Below, one piece after another: positions 49,711 through 61,920 of a stretch of 64,000 nucleotides of DNA. Source of the stretch: Alisma plantago-aquatica (Eukaryota; Streptophyta; Magnoliopsida; Alismatales; Alismataceae); assembly GCA_963693085.1 (NCBI GenBank), contig OY856412.1:1129876744-1129940743 (forward strand), in the 5' to 3' direction. Numbering within the stretch: position 1 is the stretch's first letter; each line of letters starts with the position of its first letter. The notes beneath the pieces are model-generated. The model worked only from the letters and a program-made list of their open reading frames with translations, was not told the DNA's origin and ran no database searches. Both the position numbers and the translations under genes were made by a program.

Positions 49711-52700
49711 TGTAACACCCCTCCAAGTATATACATGTCAGTGGAAGCAAACCCTATGTTGTCCATAACATGGGTCACTTGGCTTGGAGGAATGTCACAA
49801 AACATGATACACATAGCAATAAAAAAAATGAACACCATGCATTAGCTCAAATTGTAGATTCATACATTGTTCATGAAAGCATAACATAAACTGTCACATC
49901 TTGATTCCAAACCTAATACATGTAAACTATTTAAAGCTAAAACATGAGATAATAAACTAGGCTAGATAATATATTTTATGGTAGATGGTATCCCGCCAAG
50001 CTAAAGTCTTCTTGGATATCAGCTATGTTGAAGGACTCGCTTAATATACCTTTGCTCCTTGATCTAGGGACATCTCACCTTACAGACATGTGAAAACAAA
50101 GACAAACATCAATAATCTACACTATACATTTTATAAGAACTGAAAATAAACATATATACTTGACTTTGAGAGGAAATCTTGACATGAATTAAACTGAAGC
50201 ATTCTTGATTACATAATTCTTATAGCATGAATAACTTAGTAGTGAATATATGCATCTCTCTATGACGCCCACTAAAGAGCACATGATTGCTAGGAAAACC
50301 TATAATGACATGAATGCCCATCATTTGTCTATAAAAGCCCATAATTGGTATGAATGCCCATAATGACCTCTTGAGGTCCATGATTCAAGAATCTATGCAT
50401 CTTTTTTATGACGCCCACTTAAGAGAACATGATTTCTAGGAAAGCCCATAATGCTAGGAAAGCCCATAATGGCACCAATGCCCATGATTTGGCTATAAAA
50501 GCCCATAATTGACATGAATTCCCATAACAACCTCTTGAGGTCCATGATTCGATAAGGATATAAAAACAATTTCAATTCTAATTATCTTGACATTAACATT
50601 ACCATAAACATGAATTAAATCTTGAACTTGAATCTTAATCATGATGGGATTTCTCCCTCTTAAAACATGAACTTTGAATCAATTAATCTTTGATCTTTAA
50701 TCATAATCTCTAATCTTAATGAACATGATAACCAAATGGCATTCGATATAGCAAACATCAATCATTTGTATGATGAACATGATTTGAGCATTGAACTTGA
50801 AATTAAAATCTTAATTCCTAAATCATAGATAGCATTCAATTCAACCAATGTATATATGTATAGTGGAATGACCCAATTACCTTGGAGGAAAGTTGATACT
50901 AAGTTGGTGTCTCTAATCATGAGTCAAATCCGAGATCTCCTAAGACCCCAATGTCCTGTAATCAATATACTTTATATTAATTATAATCTTAAATACTATC
51001 TAAACCCTAATTTTGGTGTCATATGTTCTTAATCTTGAATTAGATCCCAGATGATATTTTTATCCAAATAGGTTAGACTTCACATATAAGGTCCAATAAA
51101 ACAATTTATGATCATCAATTTCATTAATCTTATGTAATTAGGATTTTTCACATATGAAATGACATTAAAGATATCACTTTTAAACACTTTTGGAGTTAGG
51201 ATGGAAATCAAGCATGAAACTAATTTTATTGAACTCCTTGTATTTTCCTGATAAATTTTCATATATAAATTTCCATCATTGGATAATCTTGTAATTTACT
51301 AGCATTTTTATAAAATAAATACCTTTGGGCCAATAGGAGCTTGCCACATGGGCGGTTGAGGTCAGGTTGTGCCAATAGGCTTACACCAGGTCAGAGGGCT
51401 GCATTCACTGATAAGGCAAGGAAAAGGGAGTGTAAAGTCTATTTTCCCACTCACCTATGTGTAGAACCTCAGGGTGAAGTTGTCCTTTCACCCCAAATCA
51501 TCTTTGACCTCGGTATGTTTCCTGCTTGTGAGCAGTTCCCCTGGGAAAGTCAACTCCAAGGTTGAATTTACACCTCAAGATCTTAGAGATGCATGCGAAG
51601 GCGTCATCCTATTCGTCATGCCTGTATGAGTTTGTTGGTGGTCTCTCATTGCTTGGGGATAGCCTGAGCAAGGTGTACAATGAAGGGGGTTCTCTGGGAT
51701 GGGTTAGGGAGACAACAGGAGGGGAAGGAAGGGGCTAGTAGTGAAATTGGAGCTTGAGAAGAGATTTTGGGACCGAGCATCACCTCACAAAAAAATTAGC
51801 AGTCTCATGGGGGATGATGGTCCTTCCTTTATAGTCATACCTTCACAGGTTGAGCACTACTCATGGAGGAAATTGGGGAAAGTATTAATTGTTTACCAAA
51901 ATTGGTGAAACCAGGGTGTTTCTTGTTTGTAACAATCCCTCAAACTTATTGGATATATTTCCTAGATTACTCACAGCTCATAGAGGTAAAGAAATTAAAA
52001 ATCAAAAAAGAAATATTGTTACTTATTCCCTGTTCTGGCCGAAGGTGGGAGATGAACTATGAATCATCTGAACCATGATCCAACAGTCCAAATGCATGCT
52101 TGACATATTAAAGGGGTCGCATAAGGTTGCCTATTCCAAAATAAAATGTGAAAAAAACATTTATTTTCCATAACCCTTCCACTTTAGGAAATCTTTTTTA
52201 ATTAATAACTCATTCTCCTTAATTCCGATTGGTTCCAAATTTTTAAGGAAATCTTTTACTATTTATATCTATGCGTGGGCAAGATTTGGGGCCAAAATAC
52301 AAAAGTTAGATACCCTTTTCTTGCGCCATAAGTAATTGACTTATTTGATTCATTTAAGGAATTAATTAACTTCTTTTCCATCCAAACTTGATAATCAATC
52401 CTATTTTGGTGTATTCTTTCCTTCAATGTAACTTAGGATCGAATTATGCCCATTGGTTTCCCTCAACATATCTTTTGTAGAGATTTCTCCATGGTTCTTA
52501 TTTAATTACCAATTCTTCATTATTTTTGCAAATTCTTTGATTTATTTATCTAGTAATTATCAAGAAGAAAAAGGAAATATTTACTATGATCCAAGGGAGT
52601 AGCTCATCCCATAACTTTCAAAATTAGTTCCTAGGGACCATTTTTTTAAAAAAAACCAAAGAGGAGGAAAGAGAAACCAAGACATTAATGATTTTTTTCT

Positions 52701-53043
52701 TATCTTAAAAGTTATAAAAAGAAAAGAATACATCTTATTCAAGTCATCAAATCCTAAATTTCGAATTCCCTTCCCCTTGATATTATCTTTCATCTCTTTT
52801 AAATATTTTTAAAAATAGGAGATAGAAAAGGAAAGCCAACATTTATACTTTTGAGTTAAGTGTAACACTTAATGCACATATGAAAGAAAAAGTCTATTTT
52901 TTAGTTTCATTTAAATTTCTCACTTCATTATATTTTAAGAAATTTCATTTCTTTGTATTTTGCATTAATACCCTCAACTATTTCTATTTAAGTAAAATGA
53001 CATTTTCAGTTTTAAATTACTCTTAAAATTTTGGGATGTTACA
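49711..53043 (-). repeat. Complete LTR (3.3 kb) of the collapsed element
   Basis: Ends TGTAACACCC at left and GGGATGTTACA at right. About 52203-53043 is duplicated at 53057-53906 with roughly one difference every 10-15 bases. It contains a short tandem duplication (50251-50545). No gene; open frames inside are short. Confidence 0.8.
50251..50545. repeat. Tandem duplication of about 145 bp inside the LTR
   Basis: Two copies (50251-50395 and 50396-50545) share TGACGCCCAC, ATGCCCAT, CTATAAAAGCCCATAATTG and CTCTTGAGGTCCATGATTC. Short sub-repeats of GCCCATAAT occur in each. Confidence 0.85.
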
Positions 53044-53057
53044 ATTCTACCCACCTT
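53044..53057 (-). other. Polypurine tract remnant
   Basis: The minus strand reads AAGGTGGGTAGAAT directly before the LTR start TGTAACATCCC at 53043. It shows that the junction between the two LTR copies is a deletion, not a simple tandem LTR duplication. Confidence 0.75.
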
Positions 53058-53906
53058 AAATAACTCTTTCTCCTTAATTCCGATTGGTCCCAAATTTTAA
53101 AGAAAATCTTTTAATACTTAAATCTATGTTTGGGCAAGATTTATGGCCAAAATATGAAAGTTAGATACCCTTTTCTTGGCCTTTATGTAATTGACTTATT
53201 TGATTGAATAAAGACATTAATTAACTTATTTCACATTCAAACTTGATAATCAATCCTATTTAGGTGTATTCTTTCCTTTGGGTGCAAATTAGGATCAAAT
53301 TATGCCCATTGGTTTCCCTCAACATATCTTTTGTAGAGATTTCTTAATGGTTCTTATTTAATTACCAATTCTTGATTATTTTTTCAAATTCCTTTATTTC
53401 TTTAACTAGTAATTATCAACAAGCAAAAGGAAATATTTTCTATGATCCAAGGGAGTAATTCATCCCATAACTTTCAAAATTTGTGCATGTGGACCATTTA
53501 TTATTCTTTTTGAATAACCAAAGAGGAGGAAAGAGAAACTAAGATATTAATGCTTTTTTTCTTATCTTAAAAGTTATTAAAAGAAAAGAATACTTCTTAT
53601 TCAAGTCGTCAAATCCTAAATTTCTAACTCCCTTCCCCTTTCTATTATCTTTCATCTCTTTTAAATATTTTTAAAAATAGGAGAGAGAAAAGGAAAGCTA
53701 TCATTTATACTTTTGAGTTAAGTGTAACACTTATTGCACATATGAAAGAAAATGTCTATTTTTAAGTCACATTTTAATTTATCACTTCATTATATTTGAA
53801 GAAATTTCACTTCTTGGTATTTTTGCATTAAGAACCTCAACTATTCACTATTAAGAAAAATTGCATTTTAAGTTTTAAATTACTCTTGAAATTTTGGGAT
53901 GTTACA
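53057..53906 (-). repeat. Partial 5' LTR of the collapsed element
   Basis: 850 bases matching about 52203-53043, ending GGGATGTTACA next to the LINE sequence. Confidence 0.85.
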
Positions 53907-54240
53907 GACGATCAATACATTGAAATCTACTGATGAAATGCCTTAGATTACTGAAATAGAGGAAGATGATTTCTAAGACTCATTTGAAGATTCTTCTCTG
54001 ATACAACTAAATCAATGTTAAATGGTGAAGGTGAAGTTATCAACCTGGATACTACTCAAAATTTGTTGAGAATAAAGATTCTGATATGGTTTTTGAAGTT
54101 CCTAGAGGTAATAGGAAGAGGAAGCAAGAGGAAAAGGGAAGAAAGGAATCTATAACAAAAGAAGTATTGTTCTTTCTAATAAATTTTATAAATTAGTTGT
54201 CATTGATGATAGATCCCAAACCAGTGAAGTACTAGTTTCA
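53907..54240 (+). pseudogene. Second LINE, end of ORF1
   Basis: Resumes after the LTR remnant with an acidic EIEEDDF segment and a basic RKRKQEEKGRKES run, typical of the tail of plant LINE ORF1. Broken by stops. Confidence 0.5.
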
Positions 54241-54254
54241 CTTGGTTCCAATGG

Positions 54255-56232
54255 TTGAACAACACCTTACTATCATCTCCTAGAATGTTAGGGGCCTTAA
54301 AATTAAAGTTCCTAAATTCTAGGAGGAGGTTTTGAGGTTAAGACCTCATATCATTGTTCTAAACGAAACAAAATGTGAGTTGGGAAGATTCACAAACTTT
54401 TGGCTAAGATTTTGGAGGTTATAAATGGGTGTCTAATCATAATAGTCATGTGCTTGGGAGAGTTATTGTTCTATGGGATGATAGGTTTTGTTCTAATACT
54501 AAACTATCAGAACTAGATCAGTTTATTCACACAAAAGTTGCTACAAATAATAAAAGGTTTTTACTTATAGTTTCTTATGGGCATAATCCTGACCAAGATA
54601 GGGTTTCTTTGTAGAATGTTATTGAAAATATTCATAGTAATGGCTTTGGACCCTGGGTTATTTTGTGAGATTTTAATGTTGTGAGGAACTTTTAATGAGA
54701 AAATAGGGAAGGAGCCACCTACTAAGAAATCTATGAATGACTTGAATGATTTTGTTACTAATTGTGGCCTTTTTGAACTATTAATGAATGGTCCTTTCAT
54801 TTCTTGGGACAACCACCAGGGTGGTTCTAACTTTGCTACTTCAAAAATAGATAAGATCCTCTATAATGATGAGTTTATGGACTTATTTCCTAAATTTCAT
54901 GGGGTCCTTATTCCTGATATCACAAATGATCACAGGATCATGTCTCTTACTATTGGTAACATAAGGAAAGTGTTGTCCCCTTTTAGATTCATCAATGCAT
55001 GGGTAGAGAGAAGAGATTTTATGGATGTTGTTGCTTCTTCTTGGAATTCTAATATTTTTGGTTATTCTATGTATGTTCTCTACTATAAGTTCAAAATTCT
55101 TAGGAAATATTTGTCTGAATGAAATAGGAGCATTATTGGAAATCTTTTTGAAAATGTCAATCTTCTCAAGAAGAAATCTATTAATATGTAGATTCTTCTT
55201 GATAGAGATCCTATTAATGTGGAGTTGTAAAATTGGGTTCTTGATAGTAGAAAAACTGCTATTGAAGCTCATGTCATGGAGGAATCCTTACTTAGGAAAA
55301 ATTTGTGCATTTAGTGGCTTCGTGAGGGTTACTCAAATACTAAATTTTTCTACTCTACAATTAAAATTCGAAGACATAGAAATCATATCAAGGTCATGGA
55401 GATTAACGGAATTCTTATTAACAACCTTGTGGATATAAAAAGTCATGTTTATGATTTCTATAATTCTCTTTATAATAACAAGTCTAGAATATGTGTTGAA
55501 GCTATTAGAGATCTTTCTTTTCCTTCTATTCTAATGTTCAAAAAGCTTGGCTGGGAAGGTGTGGTAGTAAAGAGGAAGTTATCTCTATTATTTAAGATCT
55601 TATCTTGACAAGTGTCCTGGTCCTGATGGCATTAATGGCAAGTTCTTTAAACTAGCTGGACTAGTATCAGGAATGATGTAGCAACTAATATTCTAGATTT
55701 CTTAATTTCTGGGAGGCTCATAAAAGAAGAAAATTATACCTTCCTCACTCTTATTCCTAAGAACGATGATTGTCATTTGATTAGCAATTGGAGACCCATT
55801 GCTTTGTGTAATGTGTTTTATAAAGTGAATTCTAAGGTTTTAACAAATAGGCTTCAGGATGTTCTACCGTCTTATTAGAAGTAATAAATGTGATTTTGAG
55901 AGAGGCAGAAGCCTCAAAGATGCTATTCTTCTTTCTAATGAGCTTATTCATTATTTCAATAAGAAGAAAGGAAAAGGGAGAATGTGTGAGAAGGTTGATC
56001 TCATTAAAGTATATAATACAGTTTCTTGGGAAGCTCCATTTAAGATCTTAGGCCATATTAACTTTTCAAAAAAAGTGGATGGTTTGGTTCAGAGAAGTTT
56101 TTAACACCAACTCTTATGATATTCTCTTAAATGGTGAACCTACTGCACTCTTCAAGCCGACTAATGGAATTAGGCAGGGAGTCCCTCTAGATCCCTACTT
56201 ATTTACCATAGTTATGCAAACCTTCACTATAA
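54255..56232 (+). pseudogene. Second LINE, ORF2: endonuclease and truncated RT
   Basis: Endonuclease motifs: NVRGL near 54290, LNETKCE, then FISWDN, SKIDKILYND and NDHRIMSL (54733-54960). RT motifs: GPDGINGKFFK (about 55620), NWRPIALCNVFYKVNSKVLTNRL (about 55784), GRSLKDAILLSNELI, a KVDLIKVYNTVSWE block for motif A (the usual DFxKAFD is degenerate), and NGIRQGVPLDPYLFTIVMQ. The gene stops at 56232, where the minus-strand LTR begins, before the catalytic ADD block. Stops and frame changes every 100-400 bases. Some stops fit Trp-to-stop (for example the W of the SWNVRG motif). Confidence 0.85.
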
Positions 56233-58209
56233 TGACCCCACCTCCTGGTAACCCCCAATTAAGGGAGACCAAGAGGTCAGATGCGTTACCCCAAAATAGG
56301 ATCAGTGGTTTTGCAAATAATCAACAGTAATTAATAAATTCTACAACAACTAAGCTTTAGAATGGAACAAAAAATTTCTTTTCTCATACCTTGCAAAACA
56401 TAGGAGTTGAGGAACTTTACCCCATGTAACATCTATCTATCTAAAATCCCACAATATTTATTCAGCTTTATTCCATCATTGTCACTTTAAAGGAATATCC
56501 ATTTTCTTGATAAACTTAAAACGCTTACAAACAAAATCCGGTTAGTATAATGAATTATACTGGTATGTGGGGGAACCAAAAACTTGCATTTAAATATAAC
56601 AACATATTGCAAGCAATTATGATTTAACAAAATAAAAATTTACATTTTGAACATAACTACTCAATCCATACATACCCTAGCCTCTGTGTTGTCAGTACAG
56701 TGGACATGGATACTACCTCTCATATGGTAGATCTCAACTAACCCCCATGATCATACCTAATAGGTAGATCAATACATAGGGTTGAAGAGTCGCATGGCCC
56801 TAGCCAAGGGTAGACCAAGGCATCGACTCATGATAACCTGATGATCCTACCTCGTGGGTAGACCATATACTAGGTCATCTCATCATCATCAAAGCAATAG
56901 AGGAGGACCATGATCTGAGCTAGTCATGCATATATATATACTTATGGTGATAGCTATAGTCACTTTATAGTTGCATGAAATAAAAGTCATCCAAGCAATT
57001 ATTTCCAAGCAACCGAAAAAACTTTGAGAATCACCGTGAAACTAAAGTGATTTATCCATAAGTGTAACCACATACCTGATTTGGAGTTTCAAAGAAGCAA
57101 CATATCCAAATCCAACTAGATGTCCAATCAAGCAAGCAAACATTGATCCTAAAAACATATATAATCACCTAGTTTTTACCATCACATCCAAACAACTCTT
57201 TATTGACTTGGAACAACTTTCTAAGGTTTCTAAGTCTCATTAGTATTCATTAGGGTTCCTTAGATCGAATTCTCAAACCTTATCCTTTTTAGGTCAACAA
57301 ACCCTGAAATTGCTTTTCTACTCATAAAAACCCTAATGACACAAATTATCCACATCAAGGATCTTTTATACTCAAATTAACTTTAGAACATCATATTTCT
57401 GTCTTATTCATGGATTTGTACAATTAAAACCATTAAAAGTGATAGTCACAAAAATTAGGGTTTTTAGGCCCATTAATGCATATTCATCTACATGGAACCC
57501 CAAATTGAGCCAATTATGTATAAAGATCATTCTTTTTTATCTAAATCATCCCTTTATTGACAACAAGTTAATTTCCACTTTAAACATCCATATAACCCTT
57601 CCCAATTCATTATTCATCAAAATATAGTGTTTTTCATTAACAACAATATTAAAGGTGACAACTTTAAGCATTTTTTCAATTAAAAGTAGAATTAGGCTTC
57701 AATTATAATTTTAATAGGTTCCTTGAATTTTTTTGATCAATTTTCATATATTTGTCATCCTGATCGGAGTTACCACTAATTAGTTATGAATTTACAAATA
57801 AAATTACCTTTTACGCCAATCACTGGTCGCCACATCATCCAATCCGGCCCCTTTGTGATGGCAACTCAATTAGGACATGAAAAGACCTCTGTGTCCCTAT
57901 TATAATGAGGTACTCTGTCCATGCGTTCGGGAGTTTTTTTGTAATGCTTGGGCCCACTGCCCAAGGCTCTAGTAGAGATTTAGAAATGACAACTGGCCCC
58001 ACAAACCACCACTAGCCTTAACTAAGCGCTTTGTCCTCACACGCAAGCTGGGGTCAACTTCCCGACTGGTCACCCATCCTAGTACTACTCCAACTATAGA
58101 GTTCTTTAGAGATGGGCTCCCTGAAAAGGAGGTGCACCTTGGTGATATGGGTAGTCCAATCATTCCTTTTAAGATCATTATCCAAGGCCTCAAATCTTGG
58201 GATGTTACA
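56233..58209 (-). repeat. 3' LTR (2.0 kb)
   Basis: Begins (minus strand) TGTAACATCCCAAGATTTG at 58209 and ends GTGGGGTCA at 56233. A motif ATGATC(A/C)TACCT...GTAGA repeats at about 56748 and 56846. No gene. Confidence 0.7.
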
Positions 58210-58225
58210 ATATCCCCCACTTAGA
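58210..58225 (-). other. Polypurine tract
   Basis: The minus strand reads CTAAGTGGGGGATAT directly before the LTR start. Confidence 0.75.
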
Positions 58226-58419
58226 CTCTTGATGTCCTCATCAAGGCTCAACTATAAGGCCTCATAATCTCTTCCCCATTTCAGTGTAGACCCATAATGG
58301 CCCATGGACACCCAACTCCCGATCACGGAATACCAGCGTAAGGGTGGCTACGTCAACCATGGACAACCCTTTCCTACATCCCTGGACCGCACGACTCAAG
58401 ACTGGCATTCCATGCCATG

Positions 58420-61400
58420 TGGGCCCCACCTACGTTACAATTGGTTTGACAAATAATCAATAATAATTAAGAAATTCTACTAACTAACTGGAATTTGGTA
58501 TAAAATTAAAACTTTACTTACCTTTGAAAACTTTGGAAATCTATCTATCCAAAGCTTGAATTATTCTATCTAATCCTCCTTGCACTTTATTTCTTAGTTC
58601 CACAATGTGTCGCTTTACTGTTTGTTCTTTAAATTGTTGTTCCTAAAACACCGACAAACAAAACGTCAGTCAGTATATCAAAATATACTGGTATGTGGGA
58701 ACAACCAAAAACTTGCAAATATGGCTAACAATTTAATAATCACAATCAAATTAATTAACAAGCCAAATTACACTTTTCAATATGACATTCTCCACTGCTT
58801 TTGCCCTAACCCTGGCATACCCATCTTAGGGTTCCCTTTGCCAATGACTTAAGGCCACCTTCTCAATCCCGAGCTTGGTGCCTGGGGGTCACCCCTCATG
58901 GTGCCCACTAGTCATGCAATATCATAGGCCACCTTCTCATTCCCGAGCTTGGTGCCTGGGGTCACCACTCAAGGTGTCCATTGGTCTACCCATATGGGCC
59001 TAACCTTTGGCATCATCCATTAGGGTGGCAGGTAGATGTGAGAATACATACTTCTATTTTTAATATGATAATCATAGTGACTTTATGATTTGCAAGTATG
59101 AACATCCAATAGATAATTTGCATTCAATGCGATTAACCATCCAAAAAATTAGCGGGAAACTAAGGCAGTTATTCATAATTAACCACATACCTAATCTGAA
59201 GATTTGAACATAAATATCCACACAAATAAGAATCCAAGCAAGCAAGCATTTTCAACAAGATCCTGAAATAATCACGTAATTCCCTTTTTAATATTCATGT
59301 CATCAAGATCCATTAAACCTAGCTCACTTCCAAGGGTTTCACTTTTAGGGTTTCTATTGCAATTAGGGTTTCCCTTCATCTTTTACTATTTCAAACCCTA
59401 ATTTTATACCATTACTCATAAACCCTTAGTATTTAATCTATTCTTCAACATTAAGGTTATCTTAACGACATATAAACCTATTCTCAGATTTAAAGGCACC
59501 ATTAACCATCAATTAATTTCATTAAGCTTCTTTTACATCAAAGCTACTATTTTTTATCCTCTTTAACCCATGACAAGGTCATTATGCTCGTTTATCATCA
59601 ATTCGTATTTCATTATGCTCTAATACTCATATGAACATTATTTATCATTAATTCTACCTTGATTCATTCAAAAATCCTAATTTCTATACTAAGGCTATTT
59701 ATCAACAAATTAGGAACTTTAACGTTCGAAATAGCTTAGAATCATTATATCTTATCTTTCTTTACCACTTTGAATAATTAAAGCTATTAAGAGTCAAATT
59801 TACCAACATTAGGGTTTCAAGGCCCATTAAAGCATACTTATGCACATGAACTCTGAATTAAACTAATTACGTGCAAAATTCATCCTTTTTGTTCCTAATG
59901 TTCCCTTTTATCATTAACAGGCTAATATCGACTTTAATCATCAATTAAACCCTACTAATCACATTAATCATATCAAAATAGGGTCCTTTAAACATTAATA
60001 TATTAAAGTTGATATCTTCCATTACTTTTTGAATTACAATCAGATTTATCTTCAAATATATTTTTATTGGATTCCTCTCATTTTTCTGAGCAAAATTCAT
60101 GTATAAACTTTTGTCATCCGAGCTACTATTAAAGAGTTATGATTTTAACAAAATTCACTTACTGTGGGCCAATGGCAGGCCGCCACGTAGGCCTTGTCAT
60201 GCGATGTTGCTCGGCTGCATCAGGAAACATAACTAAATTGCTATAGTACTACCGCATCAGCTATTGTTTTCTTCACACCCCAGAGGGCACAACCGTCCAA
60301 AGCCCTCATCGTCTTCCTCCTTGCGCGATCCAGCGCTGCGTCCAACAATGGTGGTTCTTCGAGGTGCTTCCTCCTGTCCCCAAGGCCCGAGGCCTACCTA
60401 CGACCTGCGCCCTACCTCCGACACCTTCGTATGTGGCCGTGGAGGTCCTAAGGTGTGACCATGGCTGCGAAAATCGGGCTGGTCAGGTCCGCCACCTGCA
60501 GTCATGGTGCAGCCCTTCCGCCAATGTAGTTGCTTGAGCAAGAGTCCAGGGAGGACGTTCGATCATCCTCGAATGTGGTGAGATCATTAGGCCACCCTCC
60601 ATACCTCATCATGGTCCTCCGTTCACTCCAGGGTAACTCTACCCTCACGACTAGGGTTTGAGGAAAGAAGAAGAAGAAGAAGGTGAAGAGAGAGAGAGAG
60701 TCGTGTGGGATCTCTCTGGGTCTTGACCAAGTCTTTACCCCTTTATATAGGGTGGGTAATGAAGCCTCCAGGTCGGCTATTTGTGAATCAAAGAGTTCCT
60801 TTCCAACTAGGAAACCAAATCCTTCAATGAGAAGTAGCATTCTCTCTCTTCTTTATCTTTTGGATATTCTCTATTATTTGGATATATATAGGAATTCGAA
60901 AATCCTTTCCATTACTCTCTTTATATTTTCTTTTTAACCCATGGGCACGAATTTCTATTTTCCTTTAATAGAAACTATTTCCTTCAATACCACAATAATT
61001 CATTAATAATGTATCCCATTATCCTTTAATTTTGTATTATTGATATTTCCTCTTTCTTTTTCTTCATTGGGGCTCCTTTGACCCCAAGGAACTCCAAGAA
61101 TTCGAAATTCTTTTTATTGGATACTCATTATCCTTCTAGATGCATCTAAATGCATTATTCTTTATTATTCCTCATTACCTTATTTATTTCTTATTAAAAT
61201 ATCCCTTTTTGAGGATTTCTCTTTATTTCTCTTTTATTTTCCTCATTGGTATTCCTTTTAACATTAAAAATGCTTGGGATACGAAATCCCACTAAGGATA
61301 ACTCAATTATACCTATTTTCACTTATTTTTCACATTTTATCAATGTTTTCAATTTCTTTCTTAATAAAGAAACACTTATTTGATCTTTTCTTTTATTATT

Positions 61401-61721
61401 GAATTTTCTTCGCAATCTTAGATTCCTTGGCACCCAAGGAACCTAAAGGCACGAAATCCATCCTTGGATTACATTCTTTTTCCTTCTAGAGGTTTCCACA
61501 TCATTCTTTCCTCTATTTTCTTATTTACTCAATAATAGAGTTTCTTTTGTCCTTTCTTTGTTATTGGGCCCAATAGCCAATAAAGCCCACAACACAAACA
61601 TCCCGGCTATTGTAAACAAAACTCATTTATTCAACACAAATTATATCATCATTTGTTCAAATATCTCTAATATGAGAGATTACATTTCTACCAAAGAAAC
61701 CCAAAAGTTGGGGTTGTAACA
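58420..61721 (-). repeat. 3' LTR of the second chromovirus (3.3 kb)
   Basis: Begins (minus strand) TGTTACAACCCC at 61721; the other end is near TGGGCCCCACC at 58420. It contains a 74-bp tandem duplication (58852-58995) and a GC-rich segment (60240-60700) with short open frames in which I recognise no gene. Confidence 0.7.
58852..58995. repeat. Tandem duplication of 74 bp inside the LTR
   Basis: Two copies beginning AGGCCACCTTCTCA and containing CCCGAGCTTGGTGCCTGGGG lie at 58852-58925 and 58926-58995. Confidence 0.9.
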
Positions 61722-61737
61722 TCCTTCCCCTCTTATA
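61722..61737 (-). other. Polypurine tract of the second chromovirus
   Basis: The minus strand reads ATAAGAGGGGAAGGA directly before the LTR start, preceded by TTTTGAGGGCAAAATTCC, the palindromic context seen in Tekay/Del elements. Confidence 0.75.
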
Positions 61738-61795
61738 GGAATTTTGCCCTCAAAATTCCCTCAAGTAACCAAACAAAAAGGAAAATCCTTTCCTA

Positions 61796-61920
61796 TGTCC
61801 ATCAGGGCTCCCATGTGGCTTCACCCATTCCACGGTGCCTCCCAAGAACCTTCATCATCCCATACTCTTCCATCTGAGTTCTTTCTTACCTTGGTATAGC
61901 ATACCCTCATAGGTGACTCA
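61796..61920 (-). pseudogene. Chromodomain remnant of the second chromovirus
   Basis: The minus strand reads TYEGMLYQGKKELRWK and, one frame over, KVLGRHRGMGEATWEP. This is the conserved ending KVLW..H...EATWE of Tekay/Del chromodomains with a frameshift and two stops between. It lies about 60 bases before the polypurine tract, as in the intact chromovirus at 41064-41280. Confidence 0.65.

Larger units (their letters stand above)
49711..53906 (-). mobile_element. Collapsed LTR element: 3' LTR, PPT and partial 5' LTR, minus strand
   Basis: On the minus strand: a partial LTR (53906 to about 53057) starting TGTAACATCCC, then a 14-base polypurine remnant (53057-53044), then a complete LTR (53043 to 49711) with the same start. 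The internal region and the distal part of the first LTR are gone. Flanks are GACAG (left) and GACGA (right), a possible diverged 5-bp duplication. LTR length (3.3 kb) and PPT style match the Tekay-like elements nearby. Confidence 0.8.
48704..56232 (+). mobile_element. Second, older LINE, split by two LTR elements
   Basis: ORF1 (48704-49710, continued at 53907) and ORF2 (54255-56232) belong to one plus-strand LINE. A collapsed LTR element (49711-53906) lies inside ORF1, and another LTR element enters the RT domain at 56233. The rest of ORF2 and the tail are not seen before the window end. Decay is heavier than in the LINE at 32887-40412. Confidence 0.8.
56233..58419 (-). mobile_element. LTR element, 3' end only, minus strand, cut by another LTR element
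   Basis: It has a 2.0-kb LTR (56233-58209), a polypurine tract, and 194 bases of interior before 58420, where a chromovirus LTR starts. It is inserted in the RT of the second LINE next to TATAA (56228-56232). The LTR start TGTAACATCCCAAG and the PPT style link it to the Tekay/Del group, and its middle part resembles the LTR at 58420-61721. Confidence 0.7.

Noticed and set aside
54561..55272. Minus-strand frames overlapping the second LINE
   Set aside because: They are antisense shadows of ORF2, whose endonuclease and RT motifs are on the plus strand.
60264..60458. Pro/Arg/Ser-rich frame in a GC-rich LTR segment
   Set aside because: Inside a 3.3-kb LTR, short and without similarity. GC-rich promoter-proximal LTR parts give such frames by chance.
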